Assembly: GCA_963677505.2 (NCBI GenBank)
Contig: CAXXWB010000017.1
Span: 273,365 to 337,364, forward strand
Direction of reading: 5' to 3'
Length of the DNA: 64,000 nucleotides
Source of the DNA: JBGSUZ01 sp963677505
GTDB taxonomy: Bacteria > Bacillota > Clostridia > Peptostreptococcales > Acidaminobacteraceae
The position numbers and the translations under genes are program-made. A model generated the notes under the pieces. The model searched no databases. It saw only the letters and a list, made by a program, of their open reading frames with translations, and was not told where the DNA came from. Below are positions 7,945 to 16,849 of the stretch, piece by piece (the stretch's first letter is position 1; every line of letters starts with the position of its first letter).

Positions 7945-8678
7945 CGTTTTTCCTCCGCTTCTATTCCTGCCATAATCTGCTCTGCCAGCAATAAATCTTC
8001 AGGAGTGGTCACTTTGATGTTGTTATAACTTCCAAGGGTCAATTTGACTGGGTGTCCAAAGGCTTCTACTAACCCGCTGTCATCGGTTACCGTTAACCCT
8101 TGAATTTTTCCCTGTTCATAGGCACGAAGCAGTAAATTTCGTTCAAAACACTGTGGTGTTTGAACAGAGAACAAGCGACTCCGATCTGGGGTCGATTCCA
8201 CAAAGTGATCATCCGTTGCTACTTTTATGGTATCTTTTACAGGCACACAAATCACGGATGTATTATGTTCAAAGACGTCTTCTAGACAGCGTTCAATCAC
8301 TTCTTCGGACACCAATGGTCTTGCGCCGTCGTGAACCATGACAAAATTAATGTCATCAATGAGTTGATGTAAGCCGTTGTCCACAGATTCCAGTCGGTCG
8401 GCGCCTCCAACTACAAAAGACATCTGAGGGCATTCCACTTCTTTTTCCAAAAGTTCAGTTCTTATTTTATTAAGCAAACTAGCAAAACGGTCTTCTTCTT
8501 GCTTTCTGCCAACGACAATAATTTGGTCAATCCATCCACAGGTGGCGAAAGGCAATAAAGTCCACTCAATTAAATCTCTGCCTCTAAGCTTTAAAAAGGT
8601 CTTGATTTCATCTGTGCCCATGCGTCTTCCGCTTCCTGCAGCGGGTATGACCACGGCTATTTTTTGATCTTTATACAT
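7941..8678 (-). CDS. ispD: 2-C-methyl-D-erythritol 4-phosphate cytidylyltransferase
   Basis: Transfers CMP from CTP to MEP in the non-mevalonate isoprenoid pathway. It has 245 residues. The nucleotide-binding loop VIPAAGSGRRMG is at about residues 10-21, and VHDGARPLVS near 114 and the CVPVKDTIK segment near 145 are typical of the family. ATG 8678 follows GAGGTGATGACCT. It is coupled to ispF by a 4-base overlap and lies downstream of the yacL-like PIN/TRAM gene, as in many Firmicutes. Confidence 0.95.
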   Translation of the reverse strand: MYKDQKIAVVIPAAGSGRRMGTDEIKTFLKLRGRDLIEWTLLPFATCGWIDQIIVVGRKQEEDRFASLLNKIRTELLEKEVECPQMSFVVGGADRLESVDNGLHQLIDDINFVMVHDGARPLVSEEVIERCLEDVFEHNTSVICVPVKDTIKVATDDHFVESTPDRSRLFSVQTPQCFERNLLLRAYEQGKIQGLTVTDDSGLVEAFGHPVKLTLGSYNNIKVTTPEDLLLAEQIMAGIEAEEKR

Positions 8679-8705
8679 AGGTCATCACCTCATTTTAATA
8701 TAATC

Positions 8706-8753
8706 AGTAAAAGGCGTTACACACTCCATGTATTGGAGAGCGAACGCCTTTAT
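8706..8753 (-). terminator. Inverted repeat between yacL and ispD
   Basis: Arms AAAGGCGTT and AACGCCTTT (8710-8718 and 8743-8751) with an inner ACTCC/GGAG-type pairing. The T-tract is short, so this may only partly stop transcription into ispD. Confidence 0.5.
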
Positions 8754-8759
8754 GTCATT

Positions 8760-9854
8760 CTAATGAGCGGGTTTGGCAAAAATCATGCGTCCGGCTGCTG
8801 TTTGTAATACGCTTGTTACCAACACATCCAACGTTTCATTCATGTGTTTTCGGCCACCTTCAACCACAATCATAGTGCCATCATCTAGGTAGGCAACCCC
8901 TTGATTGTTTTCTTTGCCTTCTTTTACAACATGAACGGTCATTTCTTCGCCTGGAAGCACCACCGGTTTGACTGCATTAGCCAATTCATTGATATTGAGC
9001 ACAACAACCCCTTGAAGTTCGGCCACTTTGTTAAGATTAAAGTCATTTGTTACGACCATTCCGTTCATCTTTTGCGCCAATTTTAATAATTTCATATCGA
9101 CCTCGGCCACATCTTCAAAATCTGTGTCCACAATTCGAATATCTAATTGTAATTCTTTTTGAATGATATTAAGAATATCTAAACCTCTTCTGCCTCGGTT
9201 GCGCTTTAAGCCGTCCGAGGAATCAGCAATATGTCTGAGCTCTTCTAGTACAAAATTTGGAATGATTAAACTACCTTCAACAAAACCAGTTTTGCATATG
9301 TCGGCAATTCGACCATCAATGATGACACTGGTATCTAATATTTTAGGTTTTGCGCCACTGACTTCTTTCGTCGCCGCATTCTTAGAAGATGTTCTCTTGA
9401 ACATTTCTTGTATTTTTGAAAAATCTCCAATATTTTTAATGGCGAGACTAACGCCTAAATAACCTAAAAAGACATAGATAACAAGACTAAGCAAACTAAT
9501 GTATGGAATCGGAATCAAACTAATAGCACTGCTAATTAAAAAGGCAATGACTAGTCCTACAATCAACCCAATTGACCCTACTACAATTTGATGGGTCGGT
9601 ACTTTTTCAAGTTCATCCTCCGCGCCTTTGACTAATTTTTTTGATAAATGCACGATCCATGGAAAAATAAGATAAAGTATAAGTCCGAATATTGCAGCTG
9701 TTACCGACGAAAATACGAATTTAAAAAGATTGTCCCCTTGAGTATAGTTGAACATTTTACCAATGCCATTCACCGACAAAAGTAATAAGCCCACAGCATA
9801 CCCTGCAGATACGCCCAGAATCGTTAATACGATCCTTGCGATTTTCTTTAACAT
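8760..9854 (-). CDS. Membrane-anchored PIN/TRAM domain protein (YacL family)
   Basis: A 364-residue protein with four N-terminal hydrophobic helices (roughly residues 8-28, 45-65, 91-115, 119-141), then a PIN nuclease-like domain starting at ILDTSVIIDGRIADI near 172 with later acidic residues (VVTNDFNLNKVAEL near 270), and a C-terminal TRAM-like RNA-binding domain (EMTVHVVKEGKENNQGVAYLDDGT). The family is widespread next to radA/disA/ispD, but its substrate is unsettled. ATG 9854 follows GGAAAGGAGGCAACAT. The next gene upstream on this strand is carD. Confidence 0.9.
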   Translation of the reverse strand: MLKKIARIVLTILGVSAGYAVGLLLLSVNGIGKMFNYTQGDNLFKFVFSSVTAAIFGLILYLIFPWIVHLSKKLVKGAEDELEKVPTHQIVVGSIGLIVGLVIAFLISSAISLIPIPYISLLSLVIYVFLGYLGVSLAIKNIGDFSKIQEMFKRTSSKNAATKEVSGAKPKILDTSVIIDGRIADICKTGFVEGSLIIPNFVLEELRHIADSSDGLKRNRGRRGLDILNIIQKELQLDIRIVDTDFEDVAEVDMKLLKLAQKMNGMVVTNDFNLNKVAELQGVVVLNINELANAVKPVVLPGEEMTVHVVKEGKENNQGVAYLDDGTMIVVEGGRKHMNETLDVLVTSVLQTAAGRMIFAKPAH

Positions 9855-10001
9855 ATGTTGCCTCCTTTCCCTTATTATTTATATCATAGCAATCATGGGA
9901 TTGCTTTAATATCATAGCATAATTATTTATATAAACATTTGTATTTACACTTTTTTAATCTTCTTTTAAGAACTGCCACAAAAGAAAGAGCGCCAGAAGC
10001 A

Positions 10002-10048
10002 TAAAAAAGCTGATGCTGCATACCCTAGTGGATACCCGCCATCAGCTA
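10002..10048 (-). terminator. Terminator after carD
   Basis: Arms AGCTGATG and CATCAGCT (10008-10015, 10040-10047), with TTTTTTA following on the minus strand, 16 bases past the carD stop. Confidence 0.7.
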
Positions 10049-10063
10049 TTCAAAACAAAGATT

Positions 10064-10540
10064 TTAGTGTACCGCCGCATCGATTAAAGTCTCTGCTTCG
10101 CGTTCATCAACTTCTGTTGCTAAAATCATTTCGCTGATGAGGATTTGCTTGGTATTGGTAAGCATTTTTCTCTCTCCTGTTGAAAGCCCCTTAGCGCGTT
10201 CAATGTGAATGAGATCTCTTACAACCGTCGCCACTTCAAAAATATCACCAGTTTTCACCTTTTCCATATTGGCTCTGTATCTCCGGTTCCAATTCGTCTG
10301 TAAATCAAACTCCTCATTTTCAAGAACTTTGATGACTTCCTCAAATGCCTCTTTGGTCATGATCAGGCGAATGCCCAGACTGTCGATATTATCTACCGGT
10401 AACAGCACCTTCATGTTTTTAAGAGGCAACCTGAGCACGAAATATTTCCGAAGTTCGCCAAGGATTTCCTTTTCTTCTACGTCTTCAATAACGCCCGCGC
10501 CATGCATGGGATATACGATACGATCTCCTATTCGAAACAT
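10064..10540 (-). CDS. CarD/CdnL-family transcription regulator
   Basis: A 158-residue RNA-polymerase-binding protein. The N-terminal Tudor-like RID (FRIGDRIVYPMHGAGVIED... KYFVLRL) matches the CarD/TRCF interaction domain and the C-terminal half is helical. In this family the protein binds the RNAP beta subunit and stabilises open complexes, often at rRNA promoters. TTG at 10543 and ATG at 10540 are both possible; ATG 10540 sits 7 bases after AGGAGG and is preferred. It has a near-consensus promoter upstream and its own terminator, so it is probably a single-gene transcript. Confidence 0.9.
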   Translation of the reverse strand: MFRIGDRIVYPMHGAGVIEDVEEKEILGELRKYFVLRLPLKNMKVLLPVDNIDSLGIRLIMTKEAFEEVIKVLENEEFDLQTNWNRRYRANMEKVKTGDIFEVATVVRDLIHIERAKGLSTGERKMLTNTKQILISEMILATEVDEREAETLIDAAVH

Positions 10541-10571
10541 CAATGCACCTCCTCAAATGAATACTTATTAT

Positions 10572-10601
10572 ATTATACCTTATTTTTCAACATTTGGTCA
10601 A
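10572..10601 (-). promoter_or_regulatory. Promoter for carD
   Basis: TTGACC (10601-10596), 18-base spacer, TATAAT (10577-10572) on the minus strand, about 30 bases before the carD start. Confidence 0.75.
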
Positions 10602-10765
10602 ATTAAAATAAATTATTTTATCATAGCGATTTTTCAGTGTCAATCCATTAAATGTTTTTCAGAATTTTTAAATAACAACTTTAAAACAATGTACAAGTTG
10701 TGTTACAATAATTTCAAGAAATGAGATTACAAGAACTTCCAAGCCCATAAAGGAGTGAGTAGACA

Positions 10766-11161
10766 TTGAATGATTTGCTATACGATCAGTTTCAGAACAC
10801 TGTGGATGAAGTCCTTGTCCGACACACTAATATTCTAGACCTTATTACAAAGTTAGAAGCTTCCAACGCCAGGGTCAATCGCTCTGTTGTTAAGACCATT
10901 ACCAGTTGTGGATGTATTAAGCTAGACGCGCAGAAAAGTGAAATTCCAGAAGGCGCGGAGTTCCTTGACTTAAAAAAAATGGGCGTCAACCCTCTGGCAG
11001 GAGAGCTTTGCCCTACTTGCAGAGAAAAGGTTGAACAAGAAATCGGCTCTCACCTCTTTTACCTAACTGCCATTTGCAATCAGCTAGACGTCAATCTCTA
11101 CGATATTATGCTGCAAGAGTACAAGCGCATTAAAGCCCTTGGTCCATTCAGCCTCTACTAA
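10766..11161 (+). CDS. Conserved clostridial Cys-motif protein, DUF1573-annotated type
   Basis: The only clear protein gene on the plus strand. It encodes 131 residues, mostly helical, with two cysteine pairs (SCGC at 47-50 and CPTC at 82-85) that could hold a metal, and a C-terminal segment LFYLTAICNQLDVNLYDI that faintly recalls MazG-like helices. I recall similar clostridial proteins being labelled DUF1573; no function is known. The start is a TTG (10766) after AGGAG; no in-frame ATG fits better. It converges on the disA-radA operon and shares a bidirectional terminator with it, and it is divergent from carD. Confidence 0.75.
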   Translation: MNDLLYDQFQNTVDEVLVRHTNILDLITKLEASNARVNRSVVKTITSCGCIKLDAQKSEIPEGAEFLDLKKMGVNPLAGELCPTCREKVEQEIGSHLFYLTAICNQLDVNLYDIMLQEYKRIKALGPFSLY

Positions 11162-11164
11162 ACA

Positions 11165-11216
11165 AAAGACTGATTCTCTTAGATTTATTGTCTAATGAGA
11201 TTCAGTCTCTTTTATT
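11165..11216. terminator. Bidirectional terminator between the plus-strand gene and disA
   Basis: Long inverted repeat, arms AGACTGAtTCTCtTTAGA-like (11167-11183) and its partner at 11191-11208, with TTTTATTTTT on the plus side and an A-rich tract on the other. It lies between two convergent stop codons 56 bases apart. Confidence 0.8.
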
Positions 11217-11217
11217 T

Positions 11218-11973
11218 TTAAACCATCTTTATTTCCTGAGCAATTAAAAGCTTCTTTAGGTCATCCATTTGAGTGGAAACATCAGAGAGAAGATCCGAAA
11301 CAGCTTGTGTAAATAACTCACCTTCACTGCCAAGTTCAAGTAAATAACCTTCCATCAAGTCATACAACCCCATAAGATGTTCCCCTCTAAAGAGGCAATA
11401 ATCTATTTCAGGCTGGCAATTTTCTCTGCCCTCTAAACTGACTTCGAAGAAAATTTTAAGTGCTTCATCAAAATTAACCCTAGCAATTTCAAGAGCTTGC
11501 TGACATTGTGCAGCTAAATTAACAATTAAACTAATGTCTTGAAGCATGTACCGATGACCTTTGCGAAACAGCGTAATCTGATTGCGTCTCTGTGAAATGC
11601 AGATGACAACACCATTGGTCATTTTAGAAACCCGCTCAGCCGTTCTATGTCGTGTACCCGTCTCTGAGGTTGGCAACTCATAGCTAGGTATAAGCTGACA
11701 ATTTGCGTAGAGTATTCTATGGCAGTCCGAAGATAGTATAATGGCACCGTCCATTTTGCCAAGTTCGTAAAGATAATTAGCCGTATAGGGTACATCTATG
11801 AAGAACCCCCCATCGATGATAGGCATGATTTCCTCAGGATTTCCATAATAAATAAGACCGCCCATTTTCCCAACAACTAGATTATCAATGCCTTCACGCA
11901 GAGATGTTCCTGGTGCAATTAAAGATATGGCTTTTTTCATATCATCTGACATTTGCTGCCTGCGTTTCATCAT
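11218..11973 (-). CDS. disA: Diadenylate cyclase DisA, C-terminally truncated (no HhH domain)
   Basis: Makes cyclic di-AMP from two ATP. The DAC domain is intact: DGA at 75-77 and GTRHRTAER at 106-114 are the catalytic and ATP-binding motifs. B. subtilis DisA has about 360 residues: DAC domain, helical linker and a DNA-binding helix-hairpin-helix (HhH) domain. This protein has 251 residues and ends in the linker (GYLLELGSEGELF... matches the region near residue 220 of the B. subtilis protein). No HhH remnant can be placed downstream, since a terminator and a convergent gene follow directly. It starts at ATG 11973 after GGGAGGT, 5 bases after radA. Expected to make c-di-AMP without DNA-branch sensing. 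Confidence 0.88.
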   Translation of the reverse strand: MMKRRQQMSDDMKKAISLIAPGTSLREGIDNLVVGKMGGLIYYGNPEEIMPIIDGGFFIDVPYTANYLYELGKMDGAIILSSDCHRILYANCQLIPSYELPTSETGTRHRTAERVSKMTNGVVICISQRRNQITLFRKGHRYMLQDISLIVNLAAQCQQALEIARVNFDEALKIFFEVSLEGRENCQPEIDYCLFRGEHLMGLYDLMEGYLLELGSEGELFTQAVSDLLSDVSTQMDDLKKLLIAQEIKMV

Positions 11974-11978
11974 CGTCT

Positions 11979-13352
11979 CTACCTCCCAAAGAGGTTAGAA
12001 AATGCCTCCTCTACAGTTTTTACACCATATACTTTGACGGATTTTGGCACTTCTAAGCCTTCTAAATTCCCAAAAGGCATGATAAAGCGTTTGAAACCCA
12101 ATTTTACACCTTCGCTTATTCGAATTTGACGCTGACTGACATTTCTTATTTCACCTGTCAAGCCAACTTCCCCAAAGACCAAAGTTTCTGCGTCCATAAT
12201 GAAATTCCGAAAACTGGCCGCCACAGCCGTTACAATAGCAAGGTCTGCAGAAGGTTCCTCCATGCTCATACCACCTACCACGTTAATGTAACAGTCCTGA
12301 TCTGCCAAAGCCAAACCCACTCGCTTTTCAAGCACAGCCATGAGCATGACCAACTTATTGTAGTCAACCCCTACTGCCGTTCTTCTTGGCATACCAAATG
12401 TGGTTTGAGAAACCAGAGCTTGTATTTCCACCAAAACAGGTCTTGTACCCTCTACCGCTGCTGTGACAACAGATCCTGATGCTTCGGCCCTTCTTTCAGA
12501 AATAAACAAATTGGATGGATTGCTTACGCCTCTTAATCCCTTATTTGTCATTTCATATACCCCAATTTCATTGGTACTACCAAAGCGATTCTTTACCGCC
12601 CGTAAAATTCTATAAATATGGTATCTTTCACCTTCAAAATACAGTACCGTATCCACCATATGTTCTAACACCTTAGGTCCAGCTATGGCGCCGTTTTTAG
12701 TGACATGCCCCACTATGAAAGTTGAAATTCCCATCCCTTTTGCGATTTTCATTAGCAATCCCGTCGCTTCACGAACCTGCGAAACACTTCCTGGTGCAGA
12801 TGCCACATCTTCCCTGTAAACCGTCTGGATGGAGTCCACTACAATAACGTCTGGTTGCAGTTGGGTAATCTCGCCCAATATGACATCCATATTGTTTTCC
12901 GATAACACGTAAAGGGACTCAGAGGAAATATCTAGTCTGTCAGCTCTCATTTTGGTCTGCTTAACGCTTTCCTCGCCTGAAACATAGAGGACTTTTTTCC
13001 CTTGTCTTGCCACATGGTCTGCTACTTGAAGAAGCATGGTAGACTTGCCTATGCCAGGATCTCCCCCTACCAACATCAAGGAACCCTTTACGATTCCGCC
13101 GCCCAGTACAATATCCAGCTCTTCAATACCACTACTGAAACGATCTTCTTTTTCGATTGCCACATTTCTTATGGATACGGGCTTTTCTATCTTATTTGTC
13201 GCTCTAAGTGTTCTAGAATCTCTTTCTACATCACTGGTTTCAATTTCTTCCACCATGCTGTCCCAGGTACTGCATTCTGGACATTTCCCTAACCATTTCA
13301 CCGAGAAATAGCCGCAATTTTGACAAACAAATTTTGATTTAACTTTTGCCAT
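11979..13352 (-). CDS. radA: DNA repair ATPase RadA (Sms)
   Basis: A 457-residue RecA-like helicase that helps process recombination intermediates. In order: a zinc finger CQNCGYFSVKWLGKCPEC at 10-28, Walker A GGDPGIGKS near 95, the RadA-specific KNRFGSTNE motif near 250 and a Lon-protease-like C-terminal domain (GGMSMEEPSADLA onwards). ATG 13352 overlaps the end of clpC by 14 bases. It lies between clpC and disA as in B. subtilis, where RadA and DisA act together on branched DNA. Confidence 0.95.
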   Translation of the reverse strand: MAKVKSKFVCQNCGYFSVKWLGKCPECSTWDSMVEEIETSDVERDSRTLRATNKIEKPVSIRNVAIEKEDRFSSGIEELDIVLGGGIVKGSLMLVGGDPGIGKSTMLLQVADHVARQGKKVLYVSGEESVKQTKMRADRLDISSESLYVLSENNMDVILGEITQLQPDVIVVDSIQTVYREDVASAPGSVSQVREATGLLMKIAKGMGISTFIVGHVTKNGAIAGPKVLEHMVDTVLYFEGERYHIYRILRAVKNRFGSTNEIGVYEMTNKGLRGVSNPSNLFISERRAEASGSVVTAAVEGTRPVLVEIQALVSQTTFGMPRRTAVGVDYNKLVMLMAVLEKRVGLALADQDCYINVVGGMSMEEPSADLAIVTAVAASFRNFIMDAETLVFGEVGLTGEIRNVSQRQIRISEGVKLGFKRFIMPFGNLEGLEVPKSVKVYGVKTVEEAFSNLFGR

Positions 13353-15825
13353 GGGTCACCTCTTCAAGTTCCTTTTGCATTTCTCTTTCCTTTAAATCCT
13401 CAGTATCTATTTTCTCAGATTGAATTTGAATTTCTCCATTTTCAAAAATCACAACAAATTTCAATTGAGCCCCTACTGGGTGTTTTAAAATAAATTCAGC
13501 CAATTTGTCTTCAACCAACTTCGTCATCGTCCTTTTTAACGGTCGAGCCCCATACTCATCATCATAACCAACTTCAGCCAGATGATCTCTTGCCTTACTG
13601 TTGATAACCAGCGGGTAACCCATACCTTCCATTCTCTGTTCCAAGTCCTCGCTGACCAAGTTCACAATTTGTCTAATATTAGCAGGGTTAAGGCTATTAA
13701 ATACAACCACATCATCTATTCGGTTCAAAAATTCAGGCTTAAAATAGGCTTTAAGAGATTCGGTCAAAGTTTCCCTCAACCTTTGCTTTTCAACTTCATC
13801 TTGATTAATGTCCCCAAAACCCATCATCTGCCGTTTTTTGGACAATTTATCTGCACCTATATTTGATGTCATAATAATCAGGGTGTTTTTAAAATTCACC
13901 GTACGTCCTTTGCCGTCTGTGAGTATACCTTCATCCATAATTTGAAGCAACAAGTTAAAAATATCCTCATGCGCTTTTTCAATCTCGTCAAACAAGATTA
14001 GGCTATAAGGTTTGAGCTTGACTCGGTCTGTGAGCTGACCGCCTTCATCATGGCCTACATACCCTGGTGGTGAGCCAATCAGTCTGGAAACTGTGTGCTT
14101 CTCCATGTACTCCGACATATCGATACGAATCATCGCTTGATCCGAACCAAATAGAATATTGGCAAGCCCCTTTGACAATTCCGTTTTACCTACCCCAGTT
14201 GGCCCCATAAACAGAAAAGATCCAATGGGTTTGTTGGGACTGGATAACCCTACACGAGACCTTCTAATGGCTCTTGCCACTACATTGACCGCCTCTTGCT
14301 GGCCTACCACTCTTTTCTCTAGATAATGTTCTAATTCCAGCAACTTTTTTGCCTCGTTTTGCATAAGCCTTTCAACAGGAATTTTCGTAATGACAGAAAC
14401 CAACTGTTCAATATCCCTTCCATCCAGAATAACCGATTGAAGTGACATCATTTGTTGTTTCTTTTTCTCCGATTCAACCGCCTCCAAAATCTCATGTTCT
14501 TGATCGCGAAGGGTTGCTGCTTTCTCAAAGTCTAAAAGGCTGACCGCCTTATCTTTCTCATTTCTCAAAATTTTAAGATCTTCTTCATATTTTCTAACTA
14601 GGTCATTTTGTTTTAGATTCTCAATGCGTTTTTTTGCCGCCGCTTCATCCATTAAATCCACAGCTTTATCAGGAAGAAATCGGTCTGTCATGTAGCGTTC
14701 AGACAGCTCTACTGCTCCGCGAATAGCTTCATCCGTTATTTTGACCTTGTGATGTTGTTCATACCGTTCTCTGAGCAATTTCAATATTTGGATGGCGTGT
14801 TCTACCGTAGGCTCACTGACCAAAATTGGTTGGAACCGTCTTTCTAAGCCACTATCCTTTTCGATATACCGTTTATAATCATTAATCGTCGTGGTTCCAA
14901 TGATTTGAATTTCTCCACGGGCTAAAATAGGTTTTAAAATGCTCGAGGCGTCAATAGCACCTTCCGCACCGCCTGCACCAATGATGGTGTGTATTTCATC
15001 AATAAATAGAATCACATCTCCCGCTTCTAAAATTTCTTTTAGAAGCTTTGTCAGTCTTTCTTCAAACTCACCTCGGTACTTGGTTCCAGCTAGCAAAATC
15101 CCCATGCTTAGAGAATAGACTCGCTTTCCCCATAGGACCTCTGGCACTTCCCCTGAGACAATACGCTGTGTTAAGCCTTCAACAATTGCTGTTTTGCCCA
15201 CACCAGGTTCTCCAATAAGACAGGGATTATTTTTAGTACGTCGGCTTAAAGTTTGTATCAACCTTGCAATTTCCTCTTCCCTTCCGAAAACAGGGTCTAA
15301 TCGCTTGTCTTCAGCTCTCGCCGTTAAATCCACTGCAAATTGGTCAATCATTTCGTGTTGCTGGTTGTGAACCGAAGTCCCTGATTTGGCAATTTGAGCA
15401 GTTTGATTTAATTGGTCCTTCAGGGTTGGAAGAGATATGTTCAAATCCGTTAGGACTTTAAACGCCACCGAATTGTCATCTGAAAGAATGGCAAGGAGAA
15501 TATGCTCAGAGCGAATGGTGTCGCAGCTGGCTTTTGCCGCATAGGCATAGCTCTTATCTAGACATTCTAACGCGCGAGGCGTGTATCCATCTACATTGGT
15601 ACTGAAGACTCCGCGACCAACCGTCTTAATGATTTCCAAGCGAACATCCTCTATCAGGACATTCTGTTTTGCTAAAAGTTGAGAAGCAATTGCTTTTTCT
15701 TCTCTTAAAATGCCTAACAGCAAATGCTCTGGTCCCACAAAGCTATGCCCTAAATATTTGGCTTCATCAAAGGCAAAGTGTAAAATGTTTCTGGATGTCC
15801 CATCCAACCGATCAAATATAGACAT
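13339..15825 (-). CDS. clpC: ATP-dependent chaperone ClpC
   Basis: A Hsp100/Clp ATPase of 828 residues that unfolds proteins for ClpP. The two Clp_N repeats occupy residues 1-145. The first AAA+ module has GEPGVGKT near 205 and DEIHTIIGAGG near 275. A UVR-containing middle region (LLDFEKAATLRDQEHEI) is near 425, and the second AAA+ module has GPTGVGKTELS near 545. This is the ClpC rather than ClpE arrangement. ATG 15825 follows GGAGGGGGTGAAGTC. It follows mcsA-mcsB in one operon. In B. subtilis ClpC reads arginine-phosphorylated substrates marked by McsB; here the McsB is degenerate, so substrate choice may depend on McsA or other adaptors. Confidence 0.95.
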   Translation of the reverse strand: MSIFDRLDGTSRNILHFAFDEAKYLGHSFVGPEHLLLGILREEKAIASQLLAKQNVLIEDVRLEIIKTVGRGVFSTNVDGYTPRALECLDKSYAYAAKASCDTIRSEHILLAILSDDNSVAFKVLTDLNISLPTLKDQLNQTAQIAKSGTSVHNQQHEMIDQFAVDLTARAEDKRLDPVFGREEEIARLIQTLSRRTKNNPCLIGEPGVGKTAIVEGLTQRIVSGEVPEVLWGKRVYSLSMGILLAGTKYRGEFEERLTKLLKEILEAGDVILFIDEIHTIIGAGGAEGAIDASSILKPILARGEIQIIGTTTINDYKRYIEKDSGLERRFQPILVSEPTVEHAIQILKLLRERYEQHHKVKITDEAIRGAVELSERYMTDRFLPDKAVDLMDEAAAKKRIENLKQNDLVRKYEEDLKILRNEKDKAVSLLDFEKAATLRDQEHEILEAVESEKKKQQMMSLQSVILDGRDIEQLVSVITKIPVERLMQNEAKKLLELEHYLEKRVVGQQEAVNVVARAIRRSRVGLSSPNKPIGSFLFMGPTGVGKTELSKGLANILFGSDQAMIRIDMSEYMEKHTVSRLIGSPPGYVGHDEGGQLTDRVKLKPYSLILFDEIEKAHEDIFNLLLQIMDEGILTDGKGRTVNFKNTLIIMTSNIGADKLSKKRQMMGFGDINQDEVEKQRLRETLTESLKAYFKPEFLNRIDDVVVFNSLNPANIRQIVNLVSEDLEQRMEGMGYPLVINSKARDHLAEVGYDDEYGARPLKRTMTKLVEDKLAEFILKHPVGAQLKFVVIFENGEIQIQSEKIDTEDLKEREMQKELEEVTHGKS

Positions 15826-15829
15826 GACT

Positions 15830-16849
15830 TCACCCCCTCCATTTCCAGTACTGTCCGATTTGACTTAATATTTCACTGCGCTTGGCAAGACGCTCTCTAT
15901 TGCCTAACATTCGACCTGCCTCTGCATCTATTCTAATATCGCTGATTTGATACAATAGTTTTTGCCATCTGTCGGTGGCCTGTAAGACCCCTTCCTCAGA
16001 CTGTATCACGCCATATCTATCACCTAAAATCAGAGAGGATAGCCATTCGATGCCTTCCGCTTCCTCTATCTGGCCTGCATATTGGCAAGCTCCAAAGCTT
16101 CTTCCAATTTGATCTCGAATTTTATATCCTTCCGAGGCCCACAAAGTCTCTCTGCCAGCCCACTCTCTCTCTGATATTTTTTCTACCACTTGGTCTAACA
16201 GAAGGGCTATTTCTATTTCTTGACGACCTAATGTCACCGTGTTGTAGATGGTATAAAAATCCCCTTTATAGGGTTTAATTTGAACGCCTATAGATCCCAT
16301 AGACTCCGTAAGACTGCTTATAAATCCCGTCTTTTTAAGGGCTGGCAAATGAAGAATTGCCTCACCGTTTAACCCCGTTCCCAGTTGTTCTATTTTTGAA
16401 GTTAGATACCCGAAAGGCTCCATAAATGCCAAATTAATTCGCTGGCCAATCGCATCATCTAACAAATCAAGTTTTTGCCATAATCCGTCAAAACTTTCAT
16501 TTTGCGTACTGATAATCAGTCTCAAATGATCTAAATCATTTATACAAATTTGCAAGTCTTGATTCTCAGAAGCATATAGACCAAACTCTAAGTTGCTCCG
16601 CATAGGGTCAGAAACAAACAAACCCTCATGATAGTACATCTGCTGCTTCAATCTGTTTTCCAGAGAAATTTCCTTAAGCTTATAAGGCAACATCATTTCC
16701 ATATATTTAAACTGTTCCGAAATCAACGCCTTAAGCCGTTGGCTATCGTCTGTGGTCATAGCCGCTGTAAAGGATTCCTCCTTCAAATTGCGGGAAAGTT
16801 TTAGTCTTTTTACCATGCAAATGCCCTGAGCATATTCTCTTTTATTCAT
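15830..16849 (-). CDS. mcsB: McsB-like protein, degenerate (probably inactive) arginine kinase
   Basis: A 339-residue protein that aligns along its length with the protein-arginine kinase McsB (GYLTS...LGTGL...LHLPAL is clear at 147-171). Most active-site motifs are lost. The family SSRIRLARN reads VKRLKLSRN (13-21), the catalytic NEEDH reads NDLDH (104-108), TSCPTN reads TSKIEQ (150-155), the ATP-binding Arg in GTGLRAS is Asn (161), and the glutamate loop RGxxGEGSEA is replaced by IQIKPYKGD (about 190). So it is very unlikely to phosphorylate arginine. The frame is intact and lies between mcsA and clpC, which argues for a retained scaffold or adaptor role. ATG 16849 follows AGGTGG; it overlaps mcsA by 8 bases. 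Confidence 0.8.
   Translation of the reverse strand: MNKREYAQGICMVKRLKLSRNLKEESFTAAMTTDDSQRLKALISEQFKYMEMMLPYKLKEISLENRLKQQMYYHEGLFVSDPMRSNLEFGLYASENQDLQICINDLDHLRLIISTQNESFDGLWQKLDLLDDAIGQRINLAFMEPFGYLTSKIEQLGTGLNGEAILHLPALKKTGFISSLTESMGSIGVQIKPYKGDFYTIYNTVTLGRQEIEIALLLDQVVEKISEREWAGRETLWASEGYKIRDQIGRSFGACQYAGQIEEAEGIEWLSSLILGDRYGVIQSEEGVLQATDRWQKLLYQISDIRIDAEAGRMLGNRERLAKRSEILSQIGQYWKWRG

Noticed and set aside
10209..10724. 171-residue plus-strand frame opposite carD
   Set aside because: Antisense to a clear CarD gene with its own promoter and terminator; composition not protein-like.
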